DNA of 64,000 nt from positions 1-64,000 of the forward strand of contig JACDOD010000008.1 in the NCBI GenBank assembly GCA_017656265.1. Reading direction: 5' to 3'. The notes below the pieces were generated by a model. The model was not told where the DNA came from, made no database searches, and worked only from the letters and a program-made list of their open reading frames with translations. Origin of the DNA: Bacillaceae bacterium. Lineage in GTDB: Bacteria; Bacillota; Bacilli; Bacillales; Alkalibacillaceae. Below, one piece after another: positions 1 through 10,178 of the stretch. A program made the position numbers and the translations under genes. Position 1 is the stretch's first letter. Each line of letters begins with the position of its first letter.

Positions 1-84
1 TAAAAACATTGTAGACAGAAATGGGTATGACCCACTCTTTTTTTGATTTGTTTTTTACACAATTATATGGACTTAATCATTTCA

Positions 85-188
85 CCAGCGTTCCAGCTTC
101 GTTTTGGCCTTCATCTCCCCGATGAAGGCCATTTCTCCAGCGTCTCAGCCTCGTTTTGGCCTTCATCCCTCTGATGAACGCCATTTCT
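85..188. repeat. Tandem duplication, 2 x 52 nt (85-136, 137-188), each copy with a GGCCTTCATC/GATGAAGGCC-type palindrome
   Basis: Copies match at 45/52 positions by eye; the second copy contains the last codons and stop of the NUDIX gene. Confidence 0.85.
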
Positions 189-687
189 CAAAATCTGCTA
201 GAGGAATAGTTTTTCGCACATAATCTCTCAGCTTGCCATCTTCATAAATAAAGAGGTGCTCATAAGTCGTATTCTCCTCAAAAAGAAATTTAAAGTATCT
301 GGATATATCTGCGGTCACCCCGAGATTTTCCGGAGCCATAATCCAACTCATCGGTTTCCAGTCTAAAATCCCTTCCCGTATCTTTTTCGGAGTAGTTACC
401 GTCTGATCAGCCGGGCAATCAGCAAGATATATATACATAGGGCCATACAGAGCTCCGTCTGATTTCCAGGTCACCACACCCCTGAATGCTGCATCACTCA
501 ATTTCAATCCCGTTTCCTCATACACTTCTCGGATTACATTTTCCCGGGGTGTTTCACCCTCCTCGATTTTTCCTCCTACACCATTCCATAGACCCTGGTT
601 CGGCTTCTTTTCCCTATTCAGAATTAAAATATCATCGCCCCGCCTGATAAAACAAACGGTATAAACCATATTGCTGCCCATTCCCAT
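163..687 (-). CDS. NUDIX hydrolase (MutT/8-oxo-dGTP diphosphatase-like)
   Basis: NUDIX box GGKIEEGETPRENVIREVYEETGL. Confidence 0.85.
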   Translation of the reverse strand: MGMGSNMVYTVCFIRRGDDILILNREKKPNQGLWNGVGGKIEEGETPRENVIREVYEETGLKLSDAAFRGVVTWKSDGALYGPMYIYLADCPADQTVTTPKKIREGILDWKPMSWIMAPENLGVTADISRYFKFLFEENTTYEHLFIYEDGKLRDYVRKTIPLADFEKWRSSEG

Positions 688-846
688 TTCACCTCTTCGA
701 CCATGTTAATCCTAAAATTACCATACCGAGATGATGGGAACAAGAGCAAAGTAACATCAGACTAGTGGTTGTGTTTTAAAATTTTTGGAGATCGCTTAAA
801 GTGTTGGATGAAATTTATTCGGGGATGGATTAATTATAGTTATCCA

Positions 847-2472
847 TTACTCCCCAAGCCTTTCTCTCTCTAATTCGATTCTTTCCAAATCAATCCGATT
901 AAATAAAGGATTAACCCTATTGATATTTACTGAACCTAGCGTAATCAACCTCCAGCTACTATCTTTAATGTTTAACATCTTTTGAATTTCCTCACAGGAA
1001 AAGGGTAAGAAGGGGTTCAGCAAAATCGATAAATTAGCAATAATCTGCATACATGTATAAAGAGTTTTCTTACAGCCACTGATATCTTCATGCACTTGAA
1101 CCCATGGCTTTTGTTCATCAAAATATTTATTAGCCTGCCGGACAAACGAAAAAACTTCTTCTAGAGCCGTTTTCATCTCTCCCTTTTCAATGAGATTTCC
1201 CAAAATTATATATAGATCTTTTACTCTTTGAATCATGTGATGGTCTGCTTCTACTTTTGAAATCTCTCCACCAAAGGATTTTTGGATAAACTTTAGCGTA
1301 CGGTTGACGAAATTCCCAAAAGCCCCAAGCAGTTCACTGTTATGACTGTATATAAACTCTCTCCATGAAAAATCCGCATCCTTTCTCTCCGGAGCATTAA
1401 TCGTTAAAAAATATCGGATAGAATCAGGATGATAACTTTTCATCAGGTCAGGGACCCAGACAGCCCAGTTTCGGCTTGTGGACAGTTTTTTGGACTCTAC
1501 CGTCAGAAACTCACTGGACACAATGTAATCCGGCAGTTTTAATCCTCCTATCCCCATCAAGATAGCTGGCCAGATGATTGTGTGAAAGGGGATATTATCC
1601 TTTCCATGAACATAATAGGATTTTGCACGATCATTCCAGAACATTTCCCATGATTCACCCTTTTCCGCTGCCCATTGTTTCGATGCTGTTAAATAACCGG
1701 ACACGGCTTCGATCCAGACATAAATTTTTTTCCGTTCAAACCCCTGAACAGGTACCGGAACCCCGTATTCCAGATCCCTTGTGGCTGCCCGATCTTGAAG
1801 TCCTTCCTGTAAGTATCGTTTCGTCAGGTGAATCGCATTTTCCCGCCATCTTCCTTTCTCTTTGGCATGATTTAAATACTCGTTCAACGGCTGCTGAAAT
1901 TTGCTCAGAGCAAAATAATAATGATCCGTCTCCTTGATCACTGGTGTGCTTCCACATAGCTTGCACCTTTTTTCTATGATCTCAACAGGATCCAAAATAG
2001 CAGAACAGCTTTCACATTGATCCCCACGCGACTGATGACCACAATGAGGACAAATTCCCTCCACATATCGGTCCGGCAAAAACTGGTCACATGAATCACA
2101 GTAGGTCTGCTGAACCGTTCTCTTGTAGAGATACCCCTTTTCTAAAAGTGTTTGAAAAATCTTCTGTACTTCCTGATGGTGAAAGGGATGATTGGTTCGG
2201 GAATAGAAGTCATAGGAAAACCCGAGCCAGTCAAGACAATCTGCAAATTCATTATGATAACGTCCTGCTACTTCGTCAGGGGCAACTCCTTCCTGTTTCG
2301 CCTTAATGGCAATCGGGGTTCCATGACAATCACTTCCGGATACAAACAGAACCTCCTCTCCCTTTAACCGATAATATCTGGCTAAAATATCTCCCGGCAA
2401 TAAACTGGCCACATGCCCTAAATGAAGTGGCCCATTGGCATAAGGCCATGCACCTCCAATAAAAACAGCCAT
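847..2472 (-). CDS. metG: Methionyl-tRNA synthetase, short form without C-terminal Trbp111-like domain
   Basis: Class I HIGH-like [11 protein letters not shown], four CxxC pairs, KLSTS signature; ATG at 2472 preceded by GGAGGG (track ORF start is upstream). Confidence 0.9.
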   Translation of the reverse strand: MAVFIGGAWPYANGPLHLGHVASLLPGDILARYYRLKGEEVLFVSGSDCHGTPIAIKAKQEGVAPDEVAGRYHNEFADCLDWLGFSYDFYSRTNHPFHHQEVQKIFQTLLEKGYLYKRTVQQTYCDSCDQFLPDRYVEGICPHCGHQSRGDQCESCSAILDPVEIIEKRCKLCGSTPVIKETDHYYFALSKFQQPLNEYLNHAKEKGRWRENAIHLTKRYLQEGLQDRAATRDLEYGVPVPVQGFERKKIYVWIEAVSGYLTASKQWAAEKGESWEMFWNDRAKSYYVHGKDNIPFHTIIWPAILMGIGGLKLPDYIVSSEFLTVESKKLSTSRNWAVWVPDLMKSYHPDSIRYFLTINAPERKDADFSWREFIYSHNSELLGAFGNFVNRTLKFIQKSFGGEISKVEADHHMIQRVKDLYIILGNLIEKGEMKTALEEVFSFVRQANKYFDEQKPWVQVHEDISGCKKTLYTCMQIIANLSILLNPFLPFSCEEIQKMLNIKDSSWRLITLGSVNINRVNPLFNRIDLERIELERERLGE

Positions 2473-2541
2473 TCTTATCCCTCCTTCAAAAATGATTATG
2501 CTAATCAGAACCCGAAATCTCTGCACAGAGTTTAGAGCCAA

Positions 2542-2850
2542 TTAAAAAACCCCGTCCATAGACAAAGTTGTCTAAGGACGAGGGCAGATCCCGCGGTACC
2601 ACCTTAGTTGCTAATGTCAACTACATTAGCCGCTCAAAGAAGTACGGAGCACATCTTCACATGCTCGATACTCTGGCGTCGATTAACGAGTGCCAAACCT
2701 CGTCACAGCCTACTCTCCCTGGAGGATTTCGGTGTGCGGCTCAGAGACCATCTTCAGCTAACTCGTCTTTGCTTCCTCTCACCTGGCGAAGCTCTCTGTA
2801 AAAGACTCCATTAGCTTACTTTTTCTCGTCATTGCCTTTTTTCCAATACA
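2542..2850 (-). promoter_or_regulatory. T-box leader upstream of metG, candidate AUG specifier at about 2751-2749
   Basis: Antisense strand has AAGGTGGTACCGCGG T-box core, stem I with GGTGAGAG and AGTA...GAAGATGG specifier loop, terminator CCTCGTCC...GGACGGGGTTTTTT. Confidence 0.88.
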
Positions 2851-2909
2851 TATTTTTCCGTATTATGCCACAAAAATCATTCGTTGTAAAAGGATTTTTT
2901 TAAAAATTT

Positions 2910-4235
2910 TTATCCCACCCCACAGGCTTCAGCCAGGACATCCACCAGATGCACTCCTTGCATCACATGGGACTGGCCGCATCGCTCAATTCCAAGTCTC
3001 ATTTGCAAAAGACAGCCCGGATTGGTCGTAACAATTGTGGCAGCTTTCGTTTCTTTAACATTCCCCATTTTTTGATCAAGGATTTTCATAGATTCATCAA
3101 ATTGCAGCAAATTATAAATGCCCCCGGAAGCACAGCAGCGGTCACTCCCCGACAGCTCCACATAAGTTGCGCCGGGAATAGATTTCAGTAATATCCGGGG
3201 CTCTTCATGTATTCCCTGCACATTTCTGAGGTGGCAGGAGTCCTGATAGGTAATAACACCCTCCCATTTCTTTTGAAAAGGAAGCGGACCAAACTTGGTG
3301 AGGAGTATACTAATATCTTTCATTTTTGAAGAAAAGTGCTGAGCTCGATCATTCCATTCAGGATCATCCTTCAGCAGCTTATCATATTCAATCATCATAG
3401 CACCGCAGCCGCCGGCATTGTTGACATAATAATCTGCACCTGTATGTTCAAATGCCGCGATGTTCTTTTTTGCAAGATCCCTGGCATTCTTTTTTAGCCC
3501 CTGATGGGCATGCAAAGCACCGCAGCAGTTTTGCCGTTCAGGTATGATCACTTCACATCCAACGAGCGACAATAGCTCAACGGTGAGGCGATTCGTTCGA
3601 TGAAGGACAGCATCCGAGATACACCCCGTAAAAAAAGCGACCCTTGCTTTTGTTTCGCCTTTTGCAGGTATAACTGATCCGGGCTTAACTCTTTTAACAG
3701 GCGCATCCACCAGGGGAAGGGCTTTCTCCATCTGGACCATAGGCTCCAAGATTCTGTTTATTCGTTTTGTTTTACGCATAATCTTGTTCAGGCTTGATTT
3801 CTGGTAAGCCCATACCAGATTGCCTGCTGCTCTCAGGCGGCGGGAGTGTGGAAATAGTTGAGAGAAGAAAAATTCTTTGAATGAAATGCCGCGATTTCTC
3901 TTTTTATGTTCTTCTCGAATGGCCTCCCTGGCTGATTCCAGAATATGCCCATAATCAAGATTAACCGGACAGGCGACTTCACACGCACGGCATCCGAGAC
4001 ACTGATCAATGGGCTCTTTCATATGTTCCGTGACATCAATCTTCCCCTCGGCAGCCATTTTAACGAGATTAATCCGGCCTCTTGGTGAAGCCGATTCCTT
4101 TTCCATGGATTCATAAGTCGGACAGGCAGGCAAACAGTACCCGCACTGAATACAGCGGTTGACTTCATCATAGACCATTTCATATAGAGAATTTGATGTT
4201 GACAGCTGGCGGGTTTCCCTGTGAGACGTTCCCAT
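2910..4235 (-). CDS. glcF: Glycolate oxidase iron-sulfur subunit
   Basis: Two CxxCxxCxxxCP 4Fe-4S motifs plus CCG domains; adjacent to glcD (TAA/ATG abutting). Confidence 0.85.
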   Translation of the reverse strand: MGTSHRETRQLSTSNSLYEMVYDEVNRCIQCGYCLPACPTYESMEKESASPRGRINLVKMAAEGKIDVTEHMKEPIDQCLGCRACEVACPVNLDYGHILESAREAIREEHKKRNRGISFKEFFFSQLFPHSRRLRAAGNLVWAYQKSSLNKIMRKTKRINRILEPMVQMEKALPLVDAPVKRVKPGSVIPAKGETKARVAFFTGCISDAVLHRTNRLTVELLSLVGCEVIIPERQNCCGALHAHQGLKKNARDLAKKNIAAFEHTGADYYVNNAGGCGAMMIEYDKLLKDDPEWNDRAQHFSSKMKDISILLTKFGPLPFQKKWEGVITYQDSCHLRNVQGIHEEPRILLKSIPGATYVELSGSDRCCASGGIYNLLQFDESMKILDQKMGNVKETKAATIVTTNPGCLLQMRLGIERCGQSHVMQGVHLVDVLAEACGVG

Positions 4236-5639
4236 TTACCTTAGCACCACCCTGGTCTGGCCCGGCTTTGGGAAAATTTTTCCCGGATTTAAAATGTTAT
4301 TAGGATCCCAGGCTTCTTTAATTTTTTTCATAAACATCATCCCTGCTTTTCCCAATTCCATCTCCATATAGGGAGCTTTTAAGATGCCAATTCCGTGCTC
4401 GCCGGATAAAGTACCACCCAGTTCAACTGCCGACTCAAATATTTCGCCGACCGCATCCTCTACCCGCTTCATTTCCTCTTTATTTCGCTTATCCGTAATG
4501 ATATTTGGATGAAGGTTCCCGTCCCCGGCATGACCGAACACTACAAGATTCAGCTGATATTTTTCTTTGATCTCTTGAAGCCGTTCCATCATAGCTGGAA
4601 TCTGGCTTCGGGGAACCGTGGCATCTTCTGAAATTTTCGTCGGCCCCATTTTTGTAATGGCAGGGGAAACCATTTTTCGGGCTTTCCAGATTTCATCCCG
4701 TTCCTTTTCATCACGGGCAACGCGAACGGACGTTGCACCCGCCCGGCTGCAAATTTCCTGGCACATTTTGATTTCTTCATCAACAGCAAGGGGGTGTCCG
4801 TCGACCTCGATAATGATGACAGCTTCGGCATCAATGGGAAGTCCCAAGGGATGAAAATGTTCCACCGCGCGGATGCAGGCCTGATCCATCAGTTCCATAG
4901 CAGCCGGTAAAATTCCCGCAGATAAAATGTTCGTAATGGCATAGCCTGAATCCGTCAGTTTCGGAAAAGTAGCCATTAACGTTTTTCGAGCCTTTGGTTT
5001 TGGAATCAGACGGAGAATGGCTTCCGTTACAATGCCCAGGGTTCCTTCTGATCCTACAATGAGACGGGTTAAATCATAGCCGGTTACGTTTTTGACCGTT
5101 TTCCCTCCTGTCCGGATGATTTCCCCTGTGGGGGTGACCACTTCCAGACCGATGACATATTCTTTTGTGGTACCATATTTAAGTCCTTTTGGCCCGCTGG
5201 AATTTTCAAGGAGATTGCCCCCAATGGTGGAGACTTGAGAACTGCTTGGATCAGGAGGATAAAACAGTCCAGCCTCTTCTGCTTTTCTATGAATGTCCCC
5301 AGTGATGACACCGGGAGATACAATAGCTAATAGATTTTCTTTATCAATTATGAGTTTTTTCTTCATCTGTGACAAATCCAGTACCACTCCGCCTTCAACT
5401 GGAAGAGGACCCCCGCTAAGAGATGTAGCTGACCCCCTGGGGTAGACAGGAAAATGATACTTGTTCGCTAATTTCATAATCTCACTAATTTCTTCCTTTG
5501 TCTGTGGCTGAACAACCAGTTCAGGCAGATACTCACCAAAGGAAGCATCAAAACTGTAGGCATACCGCTCCTGCAAATCTGTTAACATACGATTTTTTGG
5601 GATGATTTGTTGGATTTCTTTTAAAATGGCCTCTTTCAT
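4236..5639 (-). CDS. glcD: Glycolate oxidase FAD-binding subunit
   Basis: FAD-linked oxidase fold motifs (PRGSATSLSGGPLPVEGGVVLDLS, GEHGIG). Confidence 0.87.
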   Translation of the reverse strand: MKEAILKEIQQIIPKNRMLTDLQERYAYSFDASFGEYLPELVVQPQTKEEISEIMKLANKYHFPVYPRGSATSLSGGPLPVEGGVVLDLSQMKKKLIIDKENLLAIVSPGVITGDIHRKAEEAGLFYPPDPSSSQVSTIGGNLLENSSGPKGLKYGTTKEYVIGLEVVTPTGEIIRTGGKTVKNVTGYDLTRLIVGSEGTLGIVTEAILRLIPKPKARKTLMATFPKLTDSGYAITNILSAGILPAAMELMDQACIRAVEHFHPLGLPIDAEAVIIIEVDGHPLAVDEEIKMCQEICSRAGATSVRVARDEKERDEIWKARKMVSPAITKMGPTKISEDATVPRSQIPAMMERLQEIKEKYQLNLVVFGHAGDGNLHPNIITDKRNKEEMKRVEDAVGEIFESAVELGGTLSGEHGIGILKAPYMEMELGKAGMMFMKKIKEAWDPNNILNPGKIFPKPGQTRVVLR

Positions 5640-5696
5640 CACCAACCCGCCTTTCTTCATTAAAAATTTCACGTACCAAAATACGGGGCACAGTAC

Positions 5697-5711
5697 TGAT
5701 AATGATTATCA
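5697..5711. promoter_or_regulatory. Fur box, perfect 7-1-7 palindrome TGATAATGATTATCA
   Basis: Exact TGATAATnATTATCA in the divergent glcD / ATP-grasp intergenic region. Confidence 0.85.
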
Positions 5712-5760
5712 ATTATGATACTATTTAATCGTATATCTAAATGATGGAGGATGGAATGCT

Positions 5761-6699
5761 ATGAAAAAAATTTATATTATCCATGAAAATGCTGAATGGA
5801 CAGTTCATTTGACTAATAGATTGGAAGAATTGAACCTTCCTTATGAAGAGTGGCATCTAGATCAGGGAATGGTTGACTTATCCGACACACCTCCAGAAGG
5901 AATCTTCTACAACCGTATAAGTGCATCGTCCCATACACGCGGGCATCGATTTGCTCCTGAACTGACTGAAGCCGTGTTATCCTGGCTGGATAGGCATGAG
6001 CGAAAAGTTTTGAATGGCAGCCGTGCTCTCCGCTTTGAAGTCAGTAAAGTGAATCAATATATGGCTCTGAATCAACACGGCATTCAAACACCAAAAACGA
6101 TAGCTGCAGTCGGGAAAAAGCAAATTCAAATGGCAGCGGAACAATTTAAGGGAAAACCTTTTATTACAAAGCACAACCGGGCTGGAAAGGGTCTTGGTGT
6201 ACAGTTATTTCATTCCCTGGACAGTTTAAACCACTACCTGGAAAGTGATGAATTTGAAGACTCGGTGGATGGAATTACGCTACTGCAAGAATATATTCAG
6301 GCCCCAGAGCCATATATTACTCGCTGTGAGTTTATTGGCGGAAAGTTTTTATATGCTGTTCGTGTTGATACATCTGACGGGTTTGAATTGTGCCCGGCGG
6401 ATGCGTGCCGAATCGATGATATGTTTTGCCCCGCAGGTGTAGAAGCCAACCAAAAGCCTAAGTTTGAAATAATCGATGGATTTAACGAACCGATTATTCA
6501 AAAATATGAGCAGTTCCTTTCTGACAGCGGCATTGATATTGCAGGAATTGAATTTATTCAGAATGATGAGGGCGATCTTTTCACCTATGATGTCAATACC
6601 AATACCAACTATAATTCCGATGCTGAACAGAAAGCGGGCGTGTATGGGATGCTGGAGCTTGCTAAGTTTTTAGGCAAAGAATTAAAAAAGCTGCCGTAA
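5761..6699 (+). CDS. RimK-like ATP-grasp family protein
   Basis: ATP-grasp core: KPFITKHNRAGKGLGV, LQEYIQ, FTYDVNTNTNYN. Confidence 0.75.
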   Translation: MKKIYIIHENAEWTVHLTNRLEELNLPYEEWHLDQGMVDLSDTPPEGIFYNRISASSHTRGHRFAPELTEAVLSWLDRHERKVLNGSRALRFEVSKVNQYMALNQHGIQTPKTIAAVGKKQIQMAAEQFKGKPFITKHNRAGKGLGVQLFHSLDSLNHYLESDEFEDSVDGITLLQEYIQAPEPYITRCEFIGGKFLYAVRVDTSDGFELCPADACRIDDMFCPAGVEANQKPKFEIIDGFNEPIIQKYEQFLSDSGIDIAGIEFIQNDEGDLFTYDVNTNTNYNSDAEQKAGVYGMLELAKFLGKELKKLP

Positions 6700-6781
6700 T
6701 CTACAATCCCGAAAATCGTCCAGATGCAAACTCCAAATAAATCTAACCATCCCTTCTCATTCACAGAAAAATTCATTCAGG

Positions 6782-6816
6782 AAAGGTGGAGCAATCTCGT
6801 TCGCTCCACCTTTCTA
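6782..6816 (+). terminator. Intrinsic terminator after ATP-grasp gene
   Basis: AAAGGTGGAGC...GCTCCACCTTTCTATT hairpin. Confidence 0.7.
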
Positions 6817-6829
6817 TTCGACAAAACCT

Positions 6830-6850
6830 GACAGGTGACAGGCACCTGTC
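6830..6850. repeat. Palindromic member of the GACAAGTGACAGGCACC repeat family
   Basis: GACAGGTG-ACAGG-CACCTGTC. Confidence 0.6.
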
Positions 6851-6940
6851 GAATGGGTATCCTGGCCAATATGACAGCTCTGCTAAGAAAAAAGTACGCT
6901 TAAAAACCGCATTTTGGCTTTATCTGATGGCAATATTTTT

Positions 6941-6958
6941 CGACAAGTGACAGGCACC
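6941..6958. repeat. CGACAAGTGACAGGCACC repeat unit
   Basis: Identical to both arms of the inverted repeat at 9697-9746. Confidence 0.75.
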
Positions 6959-6983
6959 GCCATGCCGCCATGCACCGCCGCAA

Positions 6984-7492
6984 TTATTTTAGGTTGAGGA
7001 CCATGAGGATGTCGTCATAGAATTGGTGTCCCACTTGCAATGATCGCTTTTCGATTCCGTAGGCTTCAAATCCCATTGATTCATATAGTCTTTTTGCCGG
7101 TTCATTTTCAGAAGTAACTGCCAATTGAATTTGAACAATATATTTAAGCCGCCGTGCCGTATTCACAGCTTTATGAATAAGTCCTTTAGCAACTCCCTTT
7201 TTCCGGTATTCCGGCTTTACGTACATAGCAACGAGGTGGGCTTTGTGCTTCAATTTCTCCTTTTGTTCAAACATCAAGGTGACCACACCGGCAAGCTCGC
7301 CTTCATCATTAAAAGCTCCAAATGTTACACTATGATCACTTGAGAGATTCCTTCTTGTTTTTTCAATGGCATCCTCCCGGTTTATGGCTTCTTCATAGCT
7401 GGTTGCAAAGGCCTCTGGATGTTTTTTAATGCCTCTAACCTAAGTTCCCAGTACTTTTCAGCATCCTGAGCTCCTAGCGTCGCAAAGATCAA
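6984..7492 (-). pseudogene. GNAT N-acetyltransferase, reading frame broken by a 1-nt shift in an A6 run near 7422-7427
   Basis: N-terminal frame MIFATLGAQDAEKYWELRLEALK joins KHPEAFATSYEE...VKPEYRKKGVAKGLIHKA only if one A is added. Confidence 0.75.
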
Positions 7493-8085
7493 TTTTCATC
7501 ACCCGCTTTCTCAATCACGTCCCACTTTGGTTCCAGTTCAGGGACTTCATAGCGCTCCATATGGTGCAATAACGCTTCCGGTTCCCTTTCGGCTATCAGA
7601 ATTTCTTTGTGGGAAGCTTTTGCAAATCCCGATTCTACTGCATGATCAATCATCGTTAATAACGGTGTATAATAATCCTTGACATTTAACACAGCAATGG
7701 GCTTTTTATGAATCCCAATCTGGTTCCAGCTGATCACTTCAAACAATTCTTCAAACGTTCCAAATCCTCCGGGAAGGGCGATAAAACCATCAGCGAGCTT
7801 ATTCATTGTGGCCTTTCGCTCATGCATATCCTCTACTTCAATAAGATTCGTCAGTGCTTGATGAACCACCTCTCCCCGGAACAGTCCTCGTGGCATGACG
7901 CCAGTGACCTTTCCGCCCTGTTCGAGCACTTGATTGGCGATGGCACCCATCAAGCCAATTTTTGACCCGCCATATACCAGTTCAATCCCCCGCTTAGCTA
8001 ATTCTGCACCGAGCTTGATAGCACTAGCTTTATATTCTTCGTCGTTCCCTTCATTTGAACCTGCAAATACACAAATCCTTCTCAT
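7489..8085 (-). CDS. LOG family protein (cytokinin riboside 5'-monophosphate phosphoribohydrolase-like)
   Basis: VYGGSKIGLMG, PGGFGTFEELFEVISWNQIG. Confidence 0.9.
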   Translation of the reverse strand: MRRICVFAGSNEGNDEEYKASAIKLGAELAKRGIELVYGGSKIGLMGAIANQVLEQGGKVTGVMPRGLFRGEVVHQALTNLIEVEDMHERKATMNKLADGFIALPGGFGTFEELFEVISWNQIGIHKKPIAVLNVKDYYTPLLTMIDHAVESGFAKASHKEILIAEREPEALLHHMERYEVPELEPKWDVIEKAGDEN

Positions 8086-8227
8086 ATTTTTTCCTCCCGT
8101 TCAAATGCTTGCGCAGCATCAATACTATATAACAGGCGACTATGGTATATATGAGTTGCTGAAGGGAAAATCATTTCCTTCCAGCACCATTTTTTTATCT
8201 TTTGTTTTCCTGTTTGAAGGCTTTTCA

Positions 8228-9664
8228 TTAATACGCTTTTGCCCAGTAAACCATGTGTCTGGCTTCTTTTCCGCAAACCACACACGTATCTCCAATGGAT
8301 TCCTGCTCAAAAGGAATGCAGCGTGATGTGGCTCCTGTTTCATCTTTGATTTTTTCTTCACATGCCGTATCCCCGCACCACATCGCCTGGATAAATCCAG
8401 GATGGGCATGAATGTGTTCTTTAAATTCTTCCATGTTATTAGCACGGCTTGTTTTTTCTTCACGGTGCTTTTTCGCCTTTTCAAATAAGTTTTGCTGAAT
8501 CTCATTTAAGAGTTCAGGGATTTTCGTCTCCAGTTCATTCATCGGAACAAATTGTTTTTCCCCTGTATCCCGTCTAACCAGGACGACCTGATTGTTTTCG
8601 ATATCTTTTGGCCCAATTTCCAGACGGACTGGAATTCCCTTCATCTCGTATTCATTAAACTTCCACCCCGGCATCTTATCACTGGCATCCAGATCTGCCC
8701 GCGCTATGGAAGAAAGCCTGTTTTTTAATTCGTATGTTTGGTCCAGCACACCTTCTTTATGCTGGGCAATTGGAACAATCATTACCTGTGTTGGTGCAAT
8801 TTTTGGCGGCAGAACCAATCCCCGGTTGTCCCCATGCACCATGATTAATGCCCCGATCAGGCGTGTAGTAATACCCCATGAAGTCTGATGAACATATTGA
8901 AGCTCCCCATCCGGATCGGTATATTGGATGCCAAAAGCCTCGGCAAAGCCGGTGCCAAGGTAATGGGAAGTCCCTGTCTGCAGTGCTTTCCCGTCATGCA
9001 TTAAACTCTCAATGGTCAGGGTAAAGTCTGCTCCTGCAAATTTTTCTTTTTCCGTTTTCTGCCCGCGGAGAACAGGGATAGCTAAATAATCTTCACAGAC
9101 ACTGGCATAGACCTCCAGCATTTTATGGGTTTCCTCGGCAGCTTCTTCTTTTGTGCCATGGCAAGTATGTCCTTCCTGCCACAAAAATTCGAGCGACCGC
9201 AAGAATGGGCGTGTAGTCTTTTCCCATCTCACGACATTGCTCCACTGGTTGTACAGTTTTGGTAAATCCCGATAAGAATGGATTATTTGTTTGTAATGTT
9301 CACAAAACAGCACTTCAGAAGTGGGACGTACACATAATCGTTCCGCTAATTCCTCTGAACCTCCATGCGTCACCCAGGCAACCTCAGGAGCAAACCCTTC
9401 AATGTGATCCTTTTCCTTTTGCAGCAGGCTTTCCGGGATAAATAAAGGCATGTACACATTTTCGTGACCCGTTTCTTTAATTTTTTGATCGAGAACATTC
9501 CGAATATTTTCCCAGATGGCAAATCCATATGGCCGGATAATCATAGACCCCCGAACGGATCCATAATCCACAAGATCAGCTTTCTTCACTACATCCGTAT
9601 ACCACCGGGCAAAATCATCTTCCATCGCCGTTACTTCTTCAACAAACTTTTTATCCTTACCCAT
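8228..9664 (-). CDS. proS: Prolyl-tRNA synthetase, archaeal/eukaryotic-type (about 478 aa)
   Basis: Class II motifs [32 protein letters not shown]-terminal Cys-rich Zn domain ending KAY. Confidence 0.92.
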   Translation of the reverse strand: MGKDKKFVEEVTAMEDDFARWYTDVVKKADLVDYGSVRGSMIIRPYGFAIWENIRNVLDQKIKETGHENVYMPLFIPESLLQKEKDHIEGFAPEVAWVTHGGSEELAERLCVRPTSEVLFCEHYKQIIHSYRDLPKLYNQWSNVVRWEKTTRPFLRSLEFLWQEGHTCHGTKEEAAEETHKMLEVYASVCEDYLAIPVLRGQKTEKEKFAGADFTLTIESLMHDGKALQTGTSHYLGTGFAEAFGIQYTDPDGELQYVHQTSWGITTRLIGALIMVHGDNRGLVLPPKIAPTQVMIVPIAQHKEGVLDQTYELKNRLSSIARADLDASDKMPGWKFNEYEMKGIPVRLEIGPKDIENNQVVLVRRDTGEKQFVPMNELETKIPELLNEIQQNLFEKAKKHREEKTSRANNMEEFKEHIHAHPGFIQAMWCGDTACEEKIKDETGATSRCIPFEQESIGDTCVVCGKEARHMVYWAKAY

Positions 9665-9696
9665 TCAAAATCCCTCTCCTTTCATATGTTGGAAGG

Positions 9697-9746
9697 GGTG
9701 CCTGTCACTTGTCGAATCCGTCAGCATTCGACAAGTGACAGGCACC
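9697..9746. repeat. Perfect 21-nt inverted repeat, 8-nt loop, in the proS 5' UTR
   Basis: GGTGCCTGTCACTTGTCGAAT-CCGTCAGC-ATTCGACAAGTGACAGGCACC. Confidence 0.95.
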
Positions 9747-9770
9747 TAATCTATACAATCTATACAAAAT

Positions 9771-10005
9771 TAAAAAAAGCCTCAATCCCCAATAAGGGAC
9801 CGAGGCCTGGCGGTACCACCCTTTTTCGCAGCATGGCTGCACTCTCTGGCTTGATAACGGAGACACTCCGCAAATAGTTTTTAGCTATTTGAACTCCGGG
9901 GCAGGTTCAAATGCGGCCTCCAGAAACCTCTCAGCCATGGGTTTCCTCTCTGTACGAGGCTGTAACATTTTACTGATCCCCTTCACCGTTTATCCATCGT
10001 GTAAA
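9771..10005 (-). promoter_or_regulatory. T-box leader upstream of proS
   Basis: Antisense AAGGGTGGTACCGCC core, terminator CCTCGGTCCC...GGGGATTGAGGCTTTTTTT; specifier-loop region GAACCTG. Confidence 0.87.
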
Positions 10006-10178
10006 ATTTTTATCAACTATACAAACTTCAATCGAAAATGTCAAGACTTTGCCTAAAAATATAATACCAAACGTTCATCAATCATCATCCACACTATTCC
10101 TTATTTTTCCTGTATAATAACCTTAAACTGGCATTGCATAAACAAAACATTCTTTTCGCCCATATAAGGAGGAAAACC

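Noticed and set aside
2568-2814. 77- and 68-aa ORFs on + strand
   Set aside because: They are antisense readings of the metG T-box leader
7934-8326. 130-aa + strand ORF across LOG start and proS end
   Set aside because: Overlaps two supported genes antisense; no RBS or domain
9464-9877. 137-aa + strand ORF
   Set aside because: Runs antisense to proS, through the palindromic repeat and the T-box leader
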